Assembly (NCBI GenBank): GCA_002423705.1
Contig: DINW01000008.1
Location: forward strand, 1 to 8,363
DNA length: 8,363 bases
Reading direction: 5' to 3'
Origin: Clostridium sp. UBA5530
Lineage (GTDB): Bacteria > Bacillota > Clostridia > Clostridiales > Clostridiaceae
Shown: positions 1-6,083 of the stretch, one piece after another
How the letters are laid out: every line of letters begins with the position of its first letter
How positions within the stretch are numbered: position 1 is the first letter of the stretch
Notes under the pieces: generated by a model
Seen by the model: only the letters and a program-made list of their open reading frames with translations
Database searches by the model: none
Told to the model about the DNA's origin: nothing
Program-made: the position numbers and the translations under genes

Positions 1-1036
1 GAGTAAAATTAGTATAACGGCCCATATAAATAGAGCTTTTCACAAGTAGTGGATTCATATTAATGTTTGGAATTTCATGTTGTGTTAAAGGATCTTCATG
101 AGTGTCTGCGCAGGAAATTGAAAAATAATAAATATTGTCTTGGGCTTTTACCCAACTATTTAATTCCTTAGCTCCTTCTTGAGATAAATCCCAAATGCTT
201 AAATCATTTGTTGATTTCCATATATTACTGCTAAATACCTTTTTATAATAATCTTTATAGGATTCACCAGCTCCTTTTTTTAGTCCCCATTGATCTAATC
301 TAAAATCAAAACAGGGATTAGTAGAATCAATTACCCCTGCATTGGTTGCCATGGCGGCAAAAAAATCATGAGCAAGGGGTTCAAGACTTTGTTGCTTTTC
401 ATCCTCCTGACTTCCATCATGTGGAGTAGCGATTGTAGTAATACTATCAATCCAATGATTATTACCCAAGAACAAAGGACTTATGTTGGAAGTACTACAA
501 TTTTTCTCATAGGTGTCTCCACATTCTAATAGTTGGGCTAACACTCTAATAGTTTCTCCACCCATACTATGACCTATTAGGTGAACCTTTTTAATTCCAT
601 TATTACTTAAGGTTCCCCATTGAGGATAAACCCCGGGATAAATTCTTCCATAACGGCAATGACCAGCTTTTTCAGAATGAGCTTGTCCGTAATCTACAAC
701 TCCTCCTTTTAGATAAGCATATAGTTCGCAGGCCCTATCCCAATTGCTAGATATAGATCCTATGGTTGGTGTAAAAACAGTATATCCTTTATCATTTAAA
801 ATGGCTCTAAGGCTATTTTCACCACCCCAGTAGTTTATACCATAAAGTTCATCATTTCCCCATCCAAATAGACCGTGAACCATTACTATAGGATAATCAT
901 TATTTAGATTAGGGGATGAGGGAGAAGAAGTATTATTAGAGGGAACCACTGTAGCAAAAACTCTCATAGGAAAATTAAATAGTAATATTGAACAAGCAAG
1001 TAATACTAATGATGAATTTTTTAAAAGTTTTTTCAT
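1..1036 (-). CDS. Secreted family I.5 triacylglycerol lipase/esterase (N-terminal 345 codons, runs off left edge)
   Basis: Extracellular alpha/beta hydrolase predicted to cleave ester bonds of lipids. My reading starts at ATG 1036, preceded by TGAGGTG (1050-1044) at 7-nt spacing, and stays open to the window edge. Residues 1-28 form a Sec signal peptide (KK, hydrophobic core, VFA before the likely cut). A Ser/Asn/Pro-rich linker (33-46) follows. VHGLFGWG (53-60) carries the oxyanion region and GHSMGG places the nucleophile at Ser157. The segments SSNWDRACE, VDYGQAH, GHCRYGR and LDQWGL match the zinc site of Geobacillus/staphylococcal-type lipases, giving ligands Asp100, His120, His126 and Asp248. 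The catalytic Asp and His and the calcium site normally lie further C-terminal, so they are outside the window and intactness cannot be judged. Related clostridial enzymes include esterases shown to attack polyesters; substrate here is unknown. Divergent from hpf. Confidence 0.93.
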   Translation of the reverse strand, partial: MKKLLKNSSLVLLACSILLFNFPMRVFATVVPSNNTSSPSSPNLNNDYPIVMVHGLFGWGNDELYGINYWGGENSLRAILNDKGYTVFTPTIGSISSNWDRACELYAYLKGGVVDYGQAHSEKAGHCRYGRIYPGVYPQWGTLSNNGIKKVHLIGHSMGGETIRVLAQLLECGDTYEKNCSTSNISPLFLGNNHWIDSITTIATPHDGSQEDEKQQSLEPLAHDFFAAMATNAGVIDSTNPCFDFRLDQWGLKKGAGESYKDYYKKVFSSNIWKSTNDLSIWDLSQEGAKELNSWVKAQDNIYYFSISCADTHEDPLTQHEIPNINMNPLLVKSSIYMGRYTNFT

Positions 1037-1043
1037 AATAAAA

Positions 1044-1050
1044 CACCTCA
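1044..1050 (-). promoter_or_regulatory. Ribosome binding site of the lipase
   Basis: The minus strand reads TGAGGTG, a strong match to the 16S anti-Shine-Dalgarno, 7 nt before ATG 1036. It supports this start, which also gives an immediate signal peptide (MKKLLKN). Confidence 0.8.
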
Positions 1051-1062
1051 TAAATATAAAAT

Positions 1063-1080
1063 TTGTACTGACTAGTACAA
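1063..1080. promoter_or_regulatory. 18-bp operator-like palindrome upstream of the lipase
   Basis: TTGTACTGACTAGTACAA is a perfect 7-bp inverted repeat (TTGTACT/AGTACAA) around a 4-bp centre. It lies 27-44 bp before the lipase start codon and overlaps the end of the candidate -10 (1087-1079) and the expected transcription start near 1072. Such placement is typical of a repressor operator (TetR, GntR or MarR type). The cognate regulator is not in the window and the family is not identifiable from the site alone. A small mRNA hairpin is the alternative reading. Confidence 0.5.
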
Positions 1081-1087
1081 TATAACA
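1079..1087 (-). promoter_or_regulatory. Candidate extended -10 promoter of the lipase
   Basis: The minus strand reads TGTTATATT, an extended -10 (TG-n-TATATT, one mismatch to TATAAT). The -35 at 17-nt spacing is poor (TATACT), so this would depend on the extended -10. The start would fall near 1072, giving a leader of about 35 nt. Confidence 0.35.
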
Positions 1088-1150
1088 TTAAATAGAATAA
1101 AAGTATAAAACTGTAAAATTAATTTAAAGGGTAACATCTTTGATTTTTTT

Positions 1151-1179
1151 GATAATATTAAAGAAAATCTTTAATTATC
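1151..1179. repeat. Interrupted inverted repeat (possible regulator site or hairpin)
   Basis: GATAAT (1151-1156) pairs with ATTATC (1174-1179), and TAAAGA (1159-1164) pairs with TCTTTA (1168-1173) across an AAA loop. This makes a 12-bp stem with a 2-nt bulge. An alternative register gives an uninterrupted 8-bp stem, ATTAAAGA/TCTTTAAT (1157-1175). No T-run follows on either strand in the sense needed for a terminator (seven Ts precede it on the plus strand). Function unknown. Confidence 0.4.
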
Positions 1180-1333
1180 TCACAGTTGATATGATTTTTA
1201 AGGGTACCGAATCTAATGAAATTTAAGTTTGTAAAAGATATAGCAGGAAAATGAGGATAAAATAATAAAAAAATTCATAATCATAAAATAAAGCTCTTAA
1301 GATAAAATATAGATTATGCAGTTCAGTGAATAC

Positions 1334-1345
1334 ATTACATGTAAT
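1334..1345. repeat. 12-bp perfect palindrome
   Basis: ATTACATGTAAT is identical to its reverse complement and is more GC-containing than its surroundings. It lies about 145 bp upstream of the best hpf promoter candidates. It could be a transcription factor site, but short palindromes also arise by chance in AT-rich DNA. Confidence 0.3.
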
Positions 1346-1457
1346 TGGATTAATTGATAAAATAAAACAAAAAACAATAAAATTAAAAATTAATGTCAAA
1401 TGATTAAAAATTCAGAAAAAAACAATAGATAAAGAGAAATAAAGGTATTAGGAGCAT

Positions 1458-1489
1458 TTGAATAATATGTGAAGCTAAAATCCTATAAT
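1458..1489 (+). promoter_or_regulatory. Candidate upstream promoter of hpf (perfect -10)
   Basis: TATAAT at 1484-1489 is a perfect sigma-A -10. The nearest -35-like element is TTGAAT (1458-1463), 20 nt away, which is longer than the preferred 17. Transcription would start near 1496, giving a leader of about 85 nt before hpf. Confidence 0.35.
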
Positions 1490-1518
1490 TTGATTTGAGA
1501 AAAATGAGAAAATATTAT
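1490..1518 (+). promoter_or_regulatory. Candidate proximal promoter of hpf
   Basis: TTGATT (1490-1495, four of six to TTGACA) and TATTAT (1513-1518, five of six to TATAAT) are 17 nt apart. The predicted start near 1525 would give a leader of about 55 nt. In other Firmicutes hpf is often under stress or stationary-phase control, but I found no complete sigma-H-type promoter here. Confidence 0.45.
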
Positions 1519-1564
1519 AAAATTATATTAAGAAAAGACAATAAATAGGTGTAAACCACCATAG

Positions 1565-1571
1565 AGAGGGG
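1565..1571 (+). promoter_or_regulatory. Ribosome binding site of hpf
   Basis: AGAGGGG lies 9 nt before ATG 1581. A small GGTG/CACC inverted repeat (1548-1560) sits just upstream and could place a short hairpin next to the site. Confidence 0.7.
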
Positions 1572-1580
1572 CTGGAATTT

Positions 1581-2108
1581 ATGAAAATAAAAATAATAGC
1601 CAAGAACATAGAGCTTACTAAAGGACTTAAAGAAGCGGTGGAGAAAAAATTGTCCAAGTTGGAAAAATATTTCAATCCCGAGGTTGTGGCTCATGTAACT
1701 CTTAGTGTACAGAAAAATAGGCAAATAGTAGAAGTTACAATACCTTTTAATGGTGTTACTCTTAGGGGACAAGAAGACTTAGAAGACATGTATGCTTCTA
1801 TGGATTTAGTAGTAGATAAATTGGAAGGACAAATTAGGAAACAAAAAACAAAATTACAAAGAAGACAAATAGGAGATTCTTTAAGATATCAAGTTATAAC
1901 TGATTTAGACAATGAAGAAACTGAGGAGCCTAAGGTAGTTAAGACAAAAAGATTTTCAATAAAGCCAATGTCTGTAGATGAAGCTATATTGCAGATGGAA
2001 TTATTAGGACATAGTTTCTTTGTATTTGAAGATAGTGATAATGATGATGTGTGTGTGCTTTACAAGAGGAAAGACGGAAATTATGGATTGATTGAACCAG
2101 AATATTAA
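1581..2108 (+). CDS. hpf: Long-form ribosome hibernation promoting factor
   Basis: Cytoplasmic ribosome-binding protein that inactivates 70S ribosomes and joins them into 100S dimers when growth slows. At 175 residues it is the long form usual in Firmicutes. Residues 1-100 form the HPF/RaiA beta-alpha-beta domain that occupies the mRNA/tRNA channel of the 30S subunit; it begins MKIKIIAKNIELT and has a basic helix (RKQKTKLQRRQ, 86-96). An acidic linker (about 108-118, DLDNEETEEP) leads to the C-terminal dimerisation domain at 124-173 (RFSIKPMSVDEAILQMELLG, then HSFFVFED and GNYGLIEP). No key part is missing. The start is supported by AGAGGGG 9 nt upstream. A strong terminator follows, so it is probably monocistronic although it precedes secA, as in Bacillus (yvyD-secA-prfB). 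Also named raiA or yvyD. Confidence 0.96.
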   Translation: MKIKIIAKNIELTKGLKEAVEKKLSKLEKYFNPEVVAHVTLSVQKNRQIVEVTIPFNGVTLRGQEDLEDMYASMDLVVDKLEGQIRKQKTKLQRRQIGDSLRYQVITDLDNEETEEPKVVKTKRFSIKPMSVDEAILQMELLGHSFFVFEDSDNDDVCVLYKRKDGNYGLIEPEY

Positions 2109-2122
2109 AAAAGTCTAAGTGG

Positions 2123-2163
2123 CCCTTAGAGTACAGTTAAAATACTCTAAGGGTTTTATTTTG
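2123..2163 (+). terminator. Rho-independent terminator of hpf
   Basis: CCCTTAGAGTA (2123-2133) pairs perfectly with TACTCTAAGGG (2143-2153) over a 9-nt loop and is followed by TTTTATTTTG. The 11-bp stem starts 14 nt after the hpf stop codon. It separates hpf transcription from secA. Confidence 0.92.
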
Positions 2164-2279
2164 CATGAACCTTAGCTAAAATTAATAAATTTACCAATAA
2201 ATTTAACCATGAGAATTCAATGATACCATGGGTTTTACTTTATTAATAATATGGAAACAATTATAATATAAGCTTATTG

Positions 2280-2309
2280 TTGAAATGTAAGCAACTTAAA
2301 TGGTATAAT
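2280..2309 (+). promoter_or_regulatory. Sigma-A promoter of secA
   Basis: TTGAAA (2280-2285, five of six) and TATAAT (2304-2309, perfect) are 18 nt apart, and TGG before the -10 adds an extended -10 element. This is the best promoter in the window. The start would be near 2316, giving a leader of about 30 nt, and the position after the hpf terminator fits independent secA transcription. Confidence 0.75.
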
Positions 2310-2334
2310 TTATAAATGAATATTACAGAGGTGT

Positions 2335-2338
2335 GAGG
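2335..2338 (+). promoter_or_regulatory. Ribosome binding site deciding the secA start
   Basis: GAGG at 2335-2338 lies 8 nt before ATG 2347. A second SD-like stretch, AGAGGTG (2327-2333), lies 5 nt before another ATG at 2339, which opens only a 5-codon frame. The two overlapping initiation regions make this start unusual. Confidence 0.65.
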
Positions 2339-2346
2339 ATGAAAAA

Positions 2347-4857
2347 ATGGGATTAATAGAAAAATTATTTGGAACATACAGTGAAAGAGAAGTAAAAAGA
2401 ATACTACCAATAGCAGATAAAATTGATGCCTTAGAAGGTTCTATTCAAAAATTAAGCAATGAGGAGCTTAAAGGTAAAACAGAAGAGTTTAAAAATAGAA
2501 TTAATAATGGAGAGGATTTAGATAGTATATTGCCTGAAGCTTTTGCAGTTGTTAGAGAAGCGTCTGTTAGAACCTTGGGCATAAAGCATTTTAGAGAACA
2601 GCTTATAGGAGGAGTAGTTCTACATCAGGGAAGAATAGCAGAAATGAAAACTGGTGAAGGAAAAACCTTGGCTGCAACTCTTCCAGCTTATTTAAATGCA
2701 TTAACAGGAAAAGGTGTTCATGTTGTAACAGTAAATGACTATCTTGCTAAAAGAGATAGAGAGTGGATGGGTAAAATTTACGAATTTTTAGGAATTACAG
2801 TAGGTGTTATTACCCATGAGTTAAATAATGATGAAAGAAGAGCAGCTTATAATTGTGATATAACCTATGGTACAAACAATGAATTTGGGTTTGACTATTT
2901 AAGAGACAACATGGTTGTATATAAGGAGGAAATGGTTCAAAGAGAACTAAACTTTTCTATAGTGGATGAAGTTGACTCAATTTTAATAGATGAAGCTAGA
3001 ACTCCTTTGATAATATCAGGACAAGGAGAAAAATCTACAGAGTTTTATAAGGTAGCAGATTATTTTGTTAAAACTCTAGTGGCAGAAGAAGATTTTACTA
3101 TAGATGAAAAAGCTAAATCAGCTATGCTTACAGATAACGGAATTAAAAAGGCGGAAAAATATTTTCACTTAGAAAACTATGCAGATGCAGATAATATGGA
3201 AATACAACACCATGTGACTCAAGCACTAAAGGCTAATTATATAATGAAAAAAGATAAAGATTACATGGTTAAGGACAGAGAAGTAATAATTGTTGATGAA
3301 TTCACAGGAAGACTAATGGAAGGAAGAAGATATTCTGATGGTCTTCATCAAGCTATTGAAGCTAAAGAAGGAGCTAAGGTAGAAAGAGAATCAAAGACTT
3401 TGGCAACAATAACTTTTCAGAACTATTTTAGAATGTACACCAAACTCTCAGGTATGACAGGTACAGCTCTTACAGAGGAAACAGAATTCAGAGAGATATA
3501 TGGCTTAGACGTTATAGTAATTCCAACTCATATGCCAGTTGTAAGAGAAGACTTTCAAGATGTAGTATATAAGACTGTAAAGGGAAAATACATGTCTATA
3601 ATAGAAGATATATCAGAAAGTTATAAAAAAGGTCAACCAGTGCTAGTTGGTACAGTGAGTATAGAAAAGTCAGAAGAGCTATCTGCCCTTTTAAAGAAAA
3701 AGGGAATACCTCATCAGGTGTTAAATGCTAAGTACCATGAAAAGGAAGCAGAGATTGTATCTCATGCAGGAGAAAAAGGAATGGTTACTATAGCAACTAA
3801 CATGGCTGGTAGAGGTACAGATATCAAGCTTGGAGATGAAGTAACAGCCTTAGGTGGGTTAAAGATAATCGGTACAGAAAGGCATGAATCTCGAAGAATA
3901 GATAATCAGTTAAGAGGTCGTTCTGGCCGTCAAGGAGACCCAGGTTCATCTAAATTCTATATATCTTTAGAAGATGACCTTATGAGAATTTTTGCGTCTG
4001 AAAAGCTTGAAGGCCTTATAGATAAGCTTGGACTTGAAGAAAACGAAGCCATAGAAAGCAAAATGGTTACTAAAGCTATAGAAAGTGCTCAAAAGAAGGT
4101 AGAAGGTAACAACTTTGACGTTAGAAAAACTTTGCTTGGCTACGATGATGTAATGAATAAACAAAGAGAAATCATTTATTCTCAAAGATATCAAGTGTTA
4201 AGTGGAGAAAATCTTAAAGAGCAAGTTGAAACTATGATAAAAGGTAGCATAGAATCAGCAGTAAATTCTCATATAACAGGCCAAGATGAAACATTTAATG
4301 AAGAGCTTAAAGCACTTATAGGATATATGGAAGATCTTTTGGGAATCCATGGTCAAGTTAAAGTAGAGGAGCTTGAAAAGCTTTCTAATGATGAAATAAT
4401 TGAAAAATTTGATAACATTGCTTTTGATATTTATAAAAAGAAAGAGGATGATTTCACTTCAGACCATATGAGAGAAGTTGAAAGAGTTGTCCTTCTAAAA
4501 GTAGTAGACACTAAGTGGATGGATCACATAGATAATATGGATCATTTAAAGCAAGGTATTGGATTAAGAGCTTATAAGCAGCAGGATCCAGTTCAAGCAT
4601 ATCAATTTGAAGGAAGCAATATGTTTGATGAGATGATAAACAATATAAAAGTAGATACTGTAAGAATGCTTATGCATGTCCAAAGTGAAAAGACCCCTGA
4701 GAGGGAAAGGGTAGCAAAAGAAACAACTACTAATTATGAAAGTGGAGCAGGAGCAAGAAGAGAACCTGTGAGAAAAGAAAAAAAAGTGGGAAGAAATGAT
4801 TTATGCCCATGTGGAAGTGGCAAGAAGTATAAAAATTGTTGTGGTAGGGAAGCTTAA
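2347..4857 (+). CDS. secA: Preprotein translocase motor ATPase SecA
   Basis: ATP-driven motor that binds preproteins and pushes them through SecYEG at the cytoplasmic membrane. At 836 residues it is full length (close to 840 in Bacillus). NBD1 has the Walker A TGEGKT at 102-107, DEVD (Walker B/motif II) at 207-210 and DEARTPLIISG at 215-225, where the preprotein-binding domain is inserted (to about 350). FQNYFRMYTKLSGMTGTA leads into NBD2 (from about 356), with NMAGRGTDIKLG at 485-496 and the arginine-finger motif QLRGRSGRQGDPG at 521-533. YDDVMNKQRE (599-608) belongs to the helical scaffold, and the stretch near 719-770 (GIGLRAYKQQDP at 737-748) contains the two-helix finger region. A charged linker ends in the zinc-binding tail CPCGSGKKYKNCC (Cys820, 822, 831, 832), which binds SecB or ribosomes in relatives. 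MGLIEKLFGTYSEREVKRI at the N-terminus is typical and supports the start at 2347. Confidence 0.99.
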   Translation: MGLIEKLFGTYSEREVKRILPIADKIDALEGSIQKLSNEELKGKTEEFKNRINNGEDLDSILPEAFAVVREASVRTLGIKHFREQLIGGVVLHQGRIAEMKTGEGKTLAATLPAYLNALTGKGVHVVTVNDYLAKRDREWMGKIYEFLGITVGVITHELNNDERRAAYNCDITYGTNNEFGFDYLRDNMVVYKEEMVQRELNFSIVDEVDSILIDEARTPLIISGQGEKSTEFYKVADYFVKTLVAEEDFTIDEKAKSAMLTDNGIKKAEKYFHLENYADADNMEIQHHVTQALKANYIMKKDKDYMVKDREVIIVDEFTGRLMEGRRYSDGLHQAIEAKEGAKVERESKTLATITFQNYFRMYTKLSGMTGTALTEETEFREIYGLDVIVIPTHMPVVREDFQDVVYKTVKGKYMSIIEDISESYKKGQPVLVGTVSIEKSEELSALLKKKGIPHQVLNAKYHEKEAEIVSHAGEKGMVTIATNMAGRGTDIKLGDEVTALGGLKIIGTERHESRRIDNQLRGRSGRQGDPGSSKFYISLEDDLMRIFASEKLEGLIDKLGLEENEAIESKMVTKAIESAQKKVEGNNFDVRKTLLGYDDVMNKQREIIYSQRYQVLSGENLKEQVETMIKGSIESAVNSHITGQDETFNEELKALIGYMEDLLGIHGQVKVEELEKLSNDEIIEKFDNIAFDIYKKKEDDFTSDHMREVERVVLLKVVDTKWMDHIDNMDHLKQGIGLRAYKQQDPVQAYQFEGSNMFDEMINNIKVDTVRMLMHVQSEKTPERERVAKETTTNYESGAGARREPVRKEKKVGRNDLCPCGSGKKYKNCCGREA

Positions 4858-4875
4858 TTTAATTAAGTGAAGTAG

Positions 4876-4917
4876 GTAGATTTGTAGGGCTATGCTTTAC
4901 AAATCTACATTTTCTTT
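4876..4917 (+). terminator. Hairpin terminator between secA and prfB
   Basis: GTAGATTTGTA (4876-4886) pairs perfectly with TACAAATCTAC (4898-4908) over an 11-nt loop, followed by ATTTTCTTT. The stem is 11 bp but AT-rich and the T-tract is interrupted, so termination may be partial. It ends about 20 nt before the prfB start and I see no promoter between them, so prfB may depend on read-through. Confidence 0.75.
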
Positions 4918-4928
4918 AAGGAAGGTAT

Positions 4929-4934
4929 GAGGTG
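4929..4934 (+). promoter_or_regulatory. Ribosome binding site of prfB
   Basis: GAGGTG, within the longer anti-SD match AGGTGATT, lies 5 nt before ATG 4940. It fixes the true prfB start well upstream of the frame that encodes most of RF2. Confidence 0.75.
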
Positions 4935-4939
4935 ATTAG

Positions 4940-6059
4940 ATGATATTAAAGCTACAAGAAGCTATAGGTAATTTACAAGAGTTAAAATCTACATTAATAG
5001 AAATGAGGGAGTCTCTTTGACCTAGATGCACTGAAAAATTCTTTGTCTCAACTTGAAATGAAGATGCAGGAGCATGACTTTTGGGAGGATATTGGAAAGG
5101 CCCAAGAGATCACTCAAGAGGCTAAGAATAAAAAGGATAGGATAGATAGATTTATATCCTTAGAGGAAAGATTTGAAGATTCCTTTATATTGGGAGAGTT
5201 AATAGAAGAGGATGATGAAAAATCTATAAAGGATATGTTGAAAGATATAAAAGCTTTAGAGGAAGATATAGAAAGTTTTAGAATAGAGATACTCTTGCGT
5301 GGTGAATACGATAGAAATAACTGTATATTAAACCTTCATACGGGAGTTGGGGGAAATGATGCTCAAGATTGGACTGAAATGCTTTTAAGGATGTATACAA
5401 GATGGTGTGAAAAGAAGGGATATAAAATTGAAACCTTAGATTATTTAGCTGGTGATGAAGCAGGGGTAAAAGCTGTGACATTAAAGATAACTGGAGAGTA
5501 TGCTTATGGTTATTTAAAGGCTGAAAAAGGAATTCATAGGTTGGTAAGAATATCTCCTTTCAATTCCAATGGCAAGAGACAAACTTCCTTTGCATCAGTG
5601 GAAGCCCTTCCAGAGCTTACACCAAGCCAAGATATTCATATTAGACCAGAAGATTTAAAGATAGATAGCTATAGAGCAGGTGGTGCAGGAGGCCAGTACG
5701 TAAATAAAACAGAATCCGCCATAAGAATAACGCATATACCAACAGGTATTGTAGTTCAATGTCAAAATGAGAGAAGTCAGCATACCAATAAAGAGGCTGC
5801 TTTGAAGGTATTAAAGGCTAAACTTATAGAACTTAAGGAAAGAGCTCATAAGGAAAGAATAGAGGATCTTGCTGGAGAATTAAAGGATATGGCTTGGGGA
5901 AGTCAGATAAGGTCCTATGTGTTTCATCCATATACCTTAGTAAAGGATCATAGAACTAATATGGAAAATGGCAATGTGAATGCAGTAATGGATGGAGATA
6001 TAGATGATTTTATAACTGAGTATTTAAAACAAAGTAGCAACGGAACTTTAAATTTATAG
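4940..6059 (+). CDS. prfB: Peptide chain release factor 2 (RF2), programmed +1 frameshift
   Basis: Cytoplasmic release factor that recognises UGA and UAA and triggers peptidyl-tRNA hydrolysis. The coding sequence is joined: 26 codons from ATG 4940 to CTT 5015-5017, then skipping T5018 to continue with GAC at 5019. This gives 372 residues. The junction reads ...MRESL-DLDALKNSLSQLEMKM, the coiled N-terminal domain typical of RF2, continuing to DFWED. The codon-recognition tripeptide SPF is at 205-207 and the catalytic GGQ, in RAGGAGGQYVNKTESA, at 250-252; these equal the E. coli RF2 positions as I recall them. SPF rather than PxT separates RF2 from RF1. Reading only the downstream frame would start at TTG 5043 and lose the first 34 residues. 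It lies 82 nt after secA and 24 nt before tex, with which it is probably cotranscribed. RF2 level feeds back on the frameshift. Confidence 0.98.
5006..5021 (+). promoter_or_regulatory. RF2 autoregulatory +1 frameshift signal
   Basis: AGGGAGTCTCTTTGAC contains the internal SD-like AGGGAG, the slippery CTT, the in-frame stop TGA (5018-5020) and the following C, matching the conserved RF2 recoding signal. Low RF2 leaves the ribosome paused at UGA with a poor C context; tRNA-Leu slips from CUU to UUU and translation continues in the +1 frame. High RF2 terminates at codon 27. Confidence 0.97.
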
Positions 6060-6069
6060 TAGAGATTAC

Positions 6070-6077
6070 AAGGGGAG
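6070..6077 (+). promoter_or_regulatory. Ribosome binding site of tex
   Basis: AAGGGGAG lies 6 nt before ATG 6084 in the 24-nt gap after prfB. There is no room for a separate promoter or terminator, so tex is most likely in the prfB transcript. Confidence 0.75.
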
Positions 6078-6083
6078 AATTAA

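Larger units (their letters stand above)
1088..1580. other. AT-rich divergent intergenic region between the lipase and hpf
   Basis: About 490 bases without a convincing gene. It is extremely AT-rich with many short A-tracts, notably around 1360-1440, so it may be intrinsically curved. It contains an interrupted inverted repeat (1151-1179), a 12-bp perfect palindrome (1334-1345) and candidate hpf promoters (1458-1518). The open frames within it are under 25 codons and lack good ribosome binding sites. I see no tRNA, recognisable riboswitch, transposon end or terminator. Confidence 0.7.

Noticed and set aside
992..1036. Lipoprotein signal in the lipase (LLAC, Cys15)
   Set aside because: The hydrophobic core continues past Cys15 (SILLFNF) and would be too short before it. 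Leu at -2 is a poor lipobox residue. VFA at 26-28 followed by a Ser/Asn/Pro linker fits a signal peptidase I site better.
1243..1251. Sigma-H-like -35 element GCAGGAAAA upstream of hpf
   Set aside because: It matches the -35 consensus, but no GAAT-type -10 lies 11-12 nt downstream, and it is more than 300 nt from hpf.
1213..1284. 23-residue hydrophobic peptide on the minus strand (MIMNFFIILSS...)
   Set aside because: Weak, badly spaced SD, no promoter, and runs of Phe/Ile/Lys expected by chance in poly-A-rich DNA. No toxin-antitoxin features such as a facing antisense RNA are evident.
2339..2356. ATG 2339 as the secA start
   Set aside because: It is out of frame with secA and stops after five codons. 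The typical SecA N-terminus MGLIEKLFG begins at 2347. The mini-ORF is kept only as a finding.
3967..4194. Open frames antisense to hpf, secA, prfB and tex
   Set aside because: They lack ribosome binding sites and recognisable domains, and lie opposite strongly conserved protein motifs. They are by-products of AT-rich codon use.
5043..6059. RF2 starting at TTG 5043
   Set aside because: No ribosome binding site at suitable spacing, loses the conserved N-terminal coil, and the upstream frame with the classic CTTTGAC frameshift site explains the whole protein.
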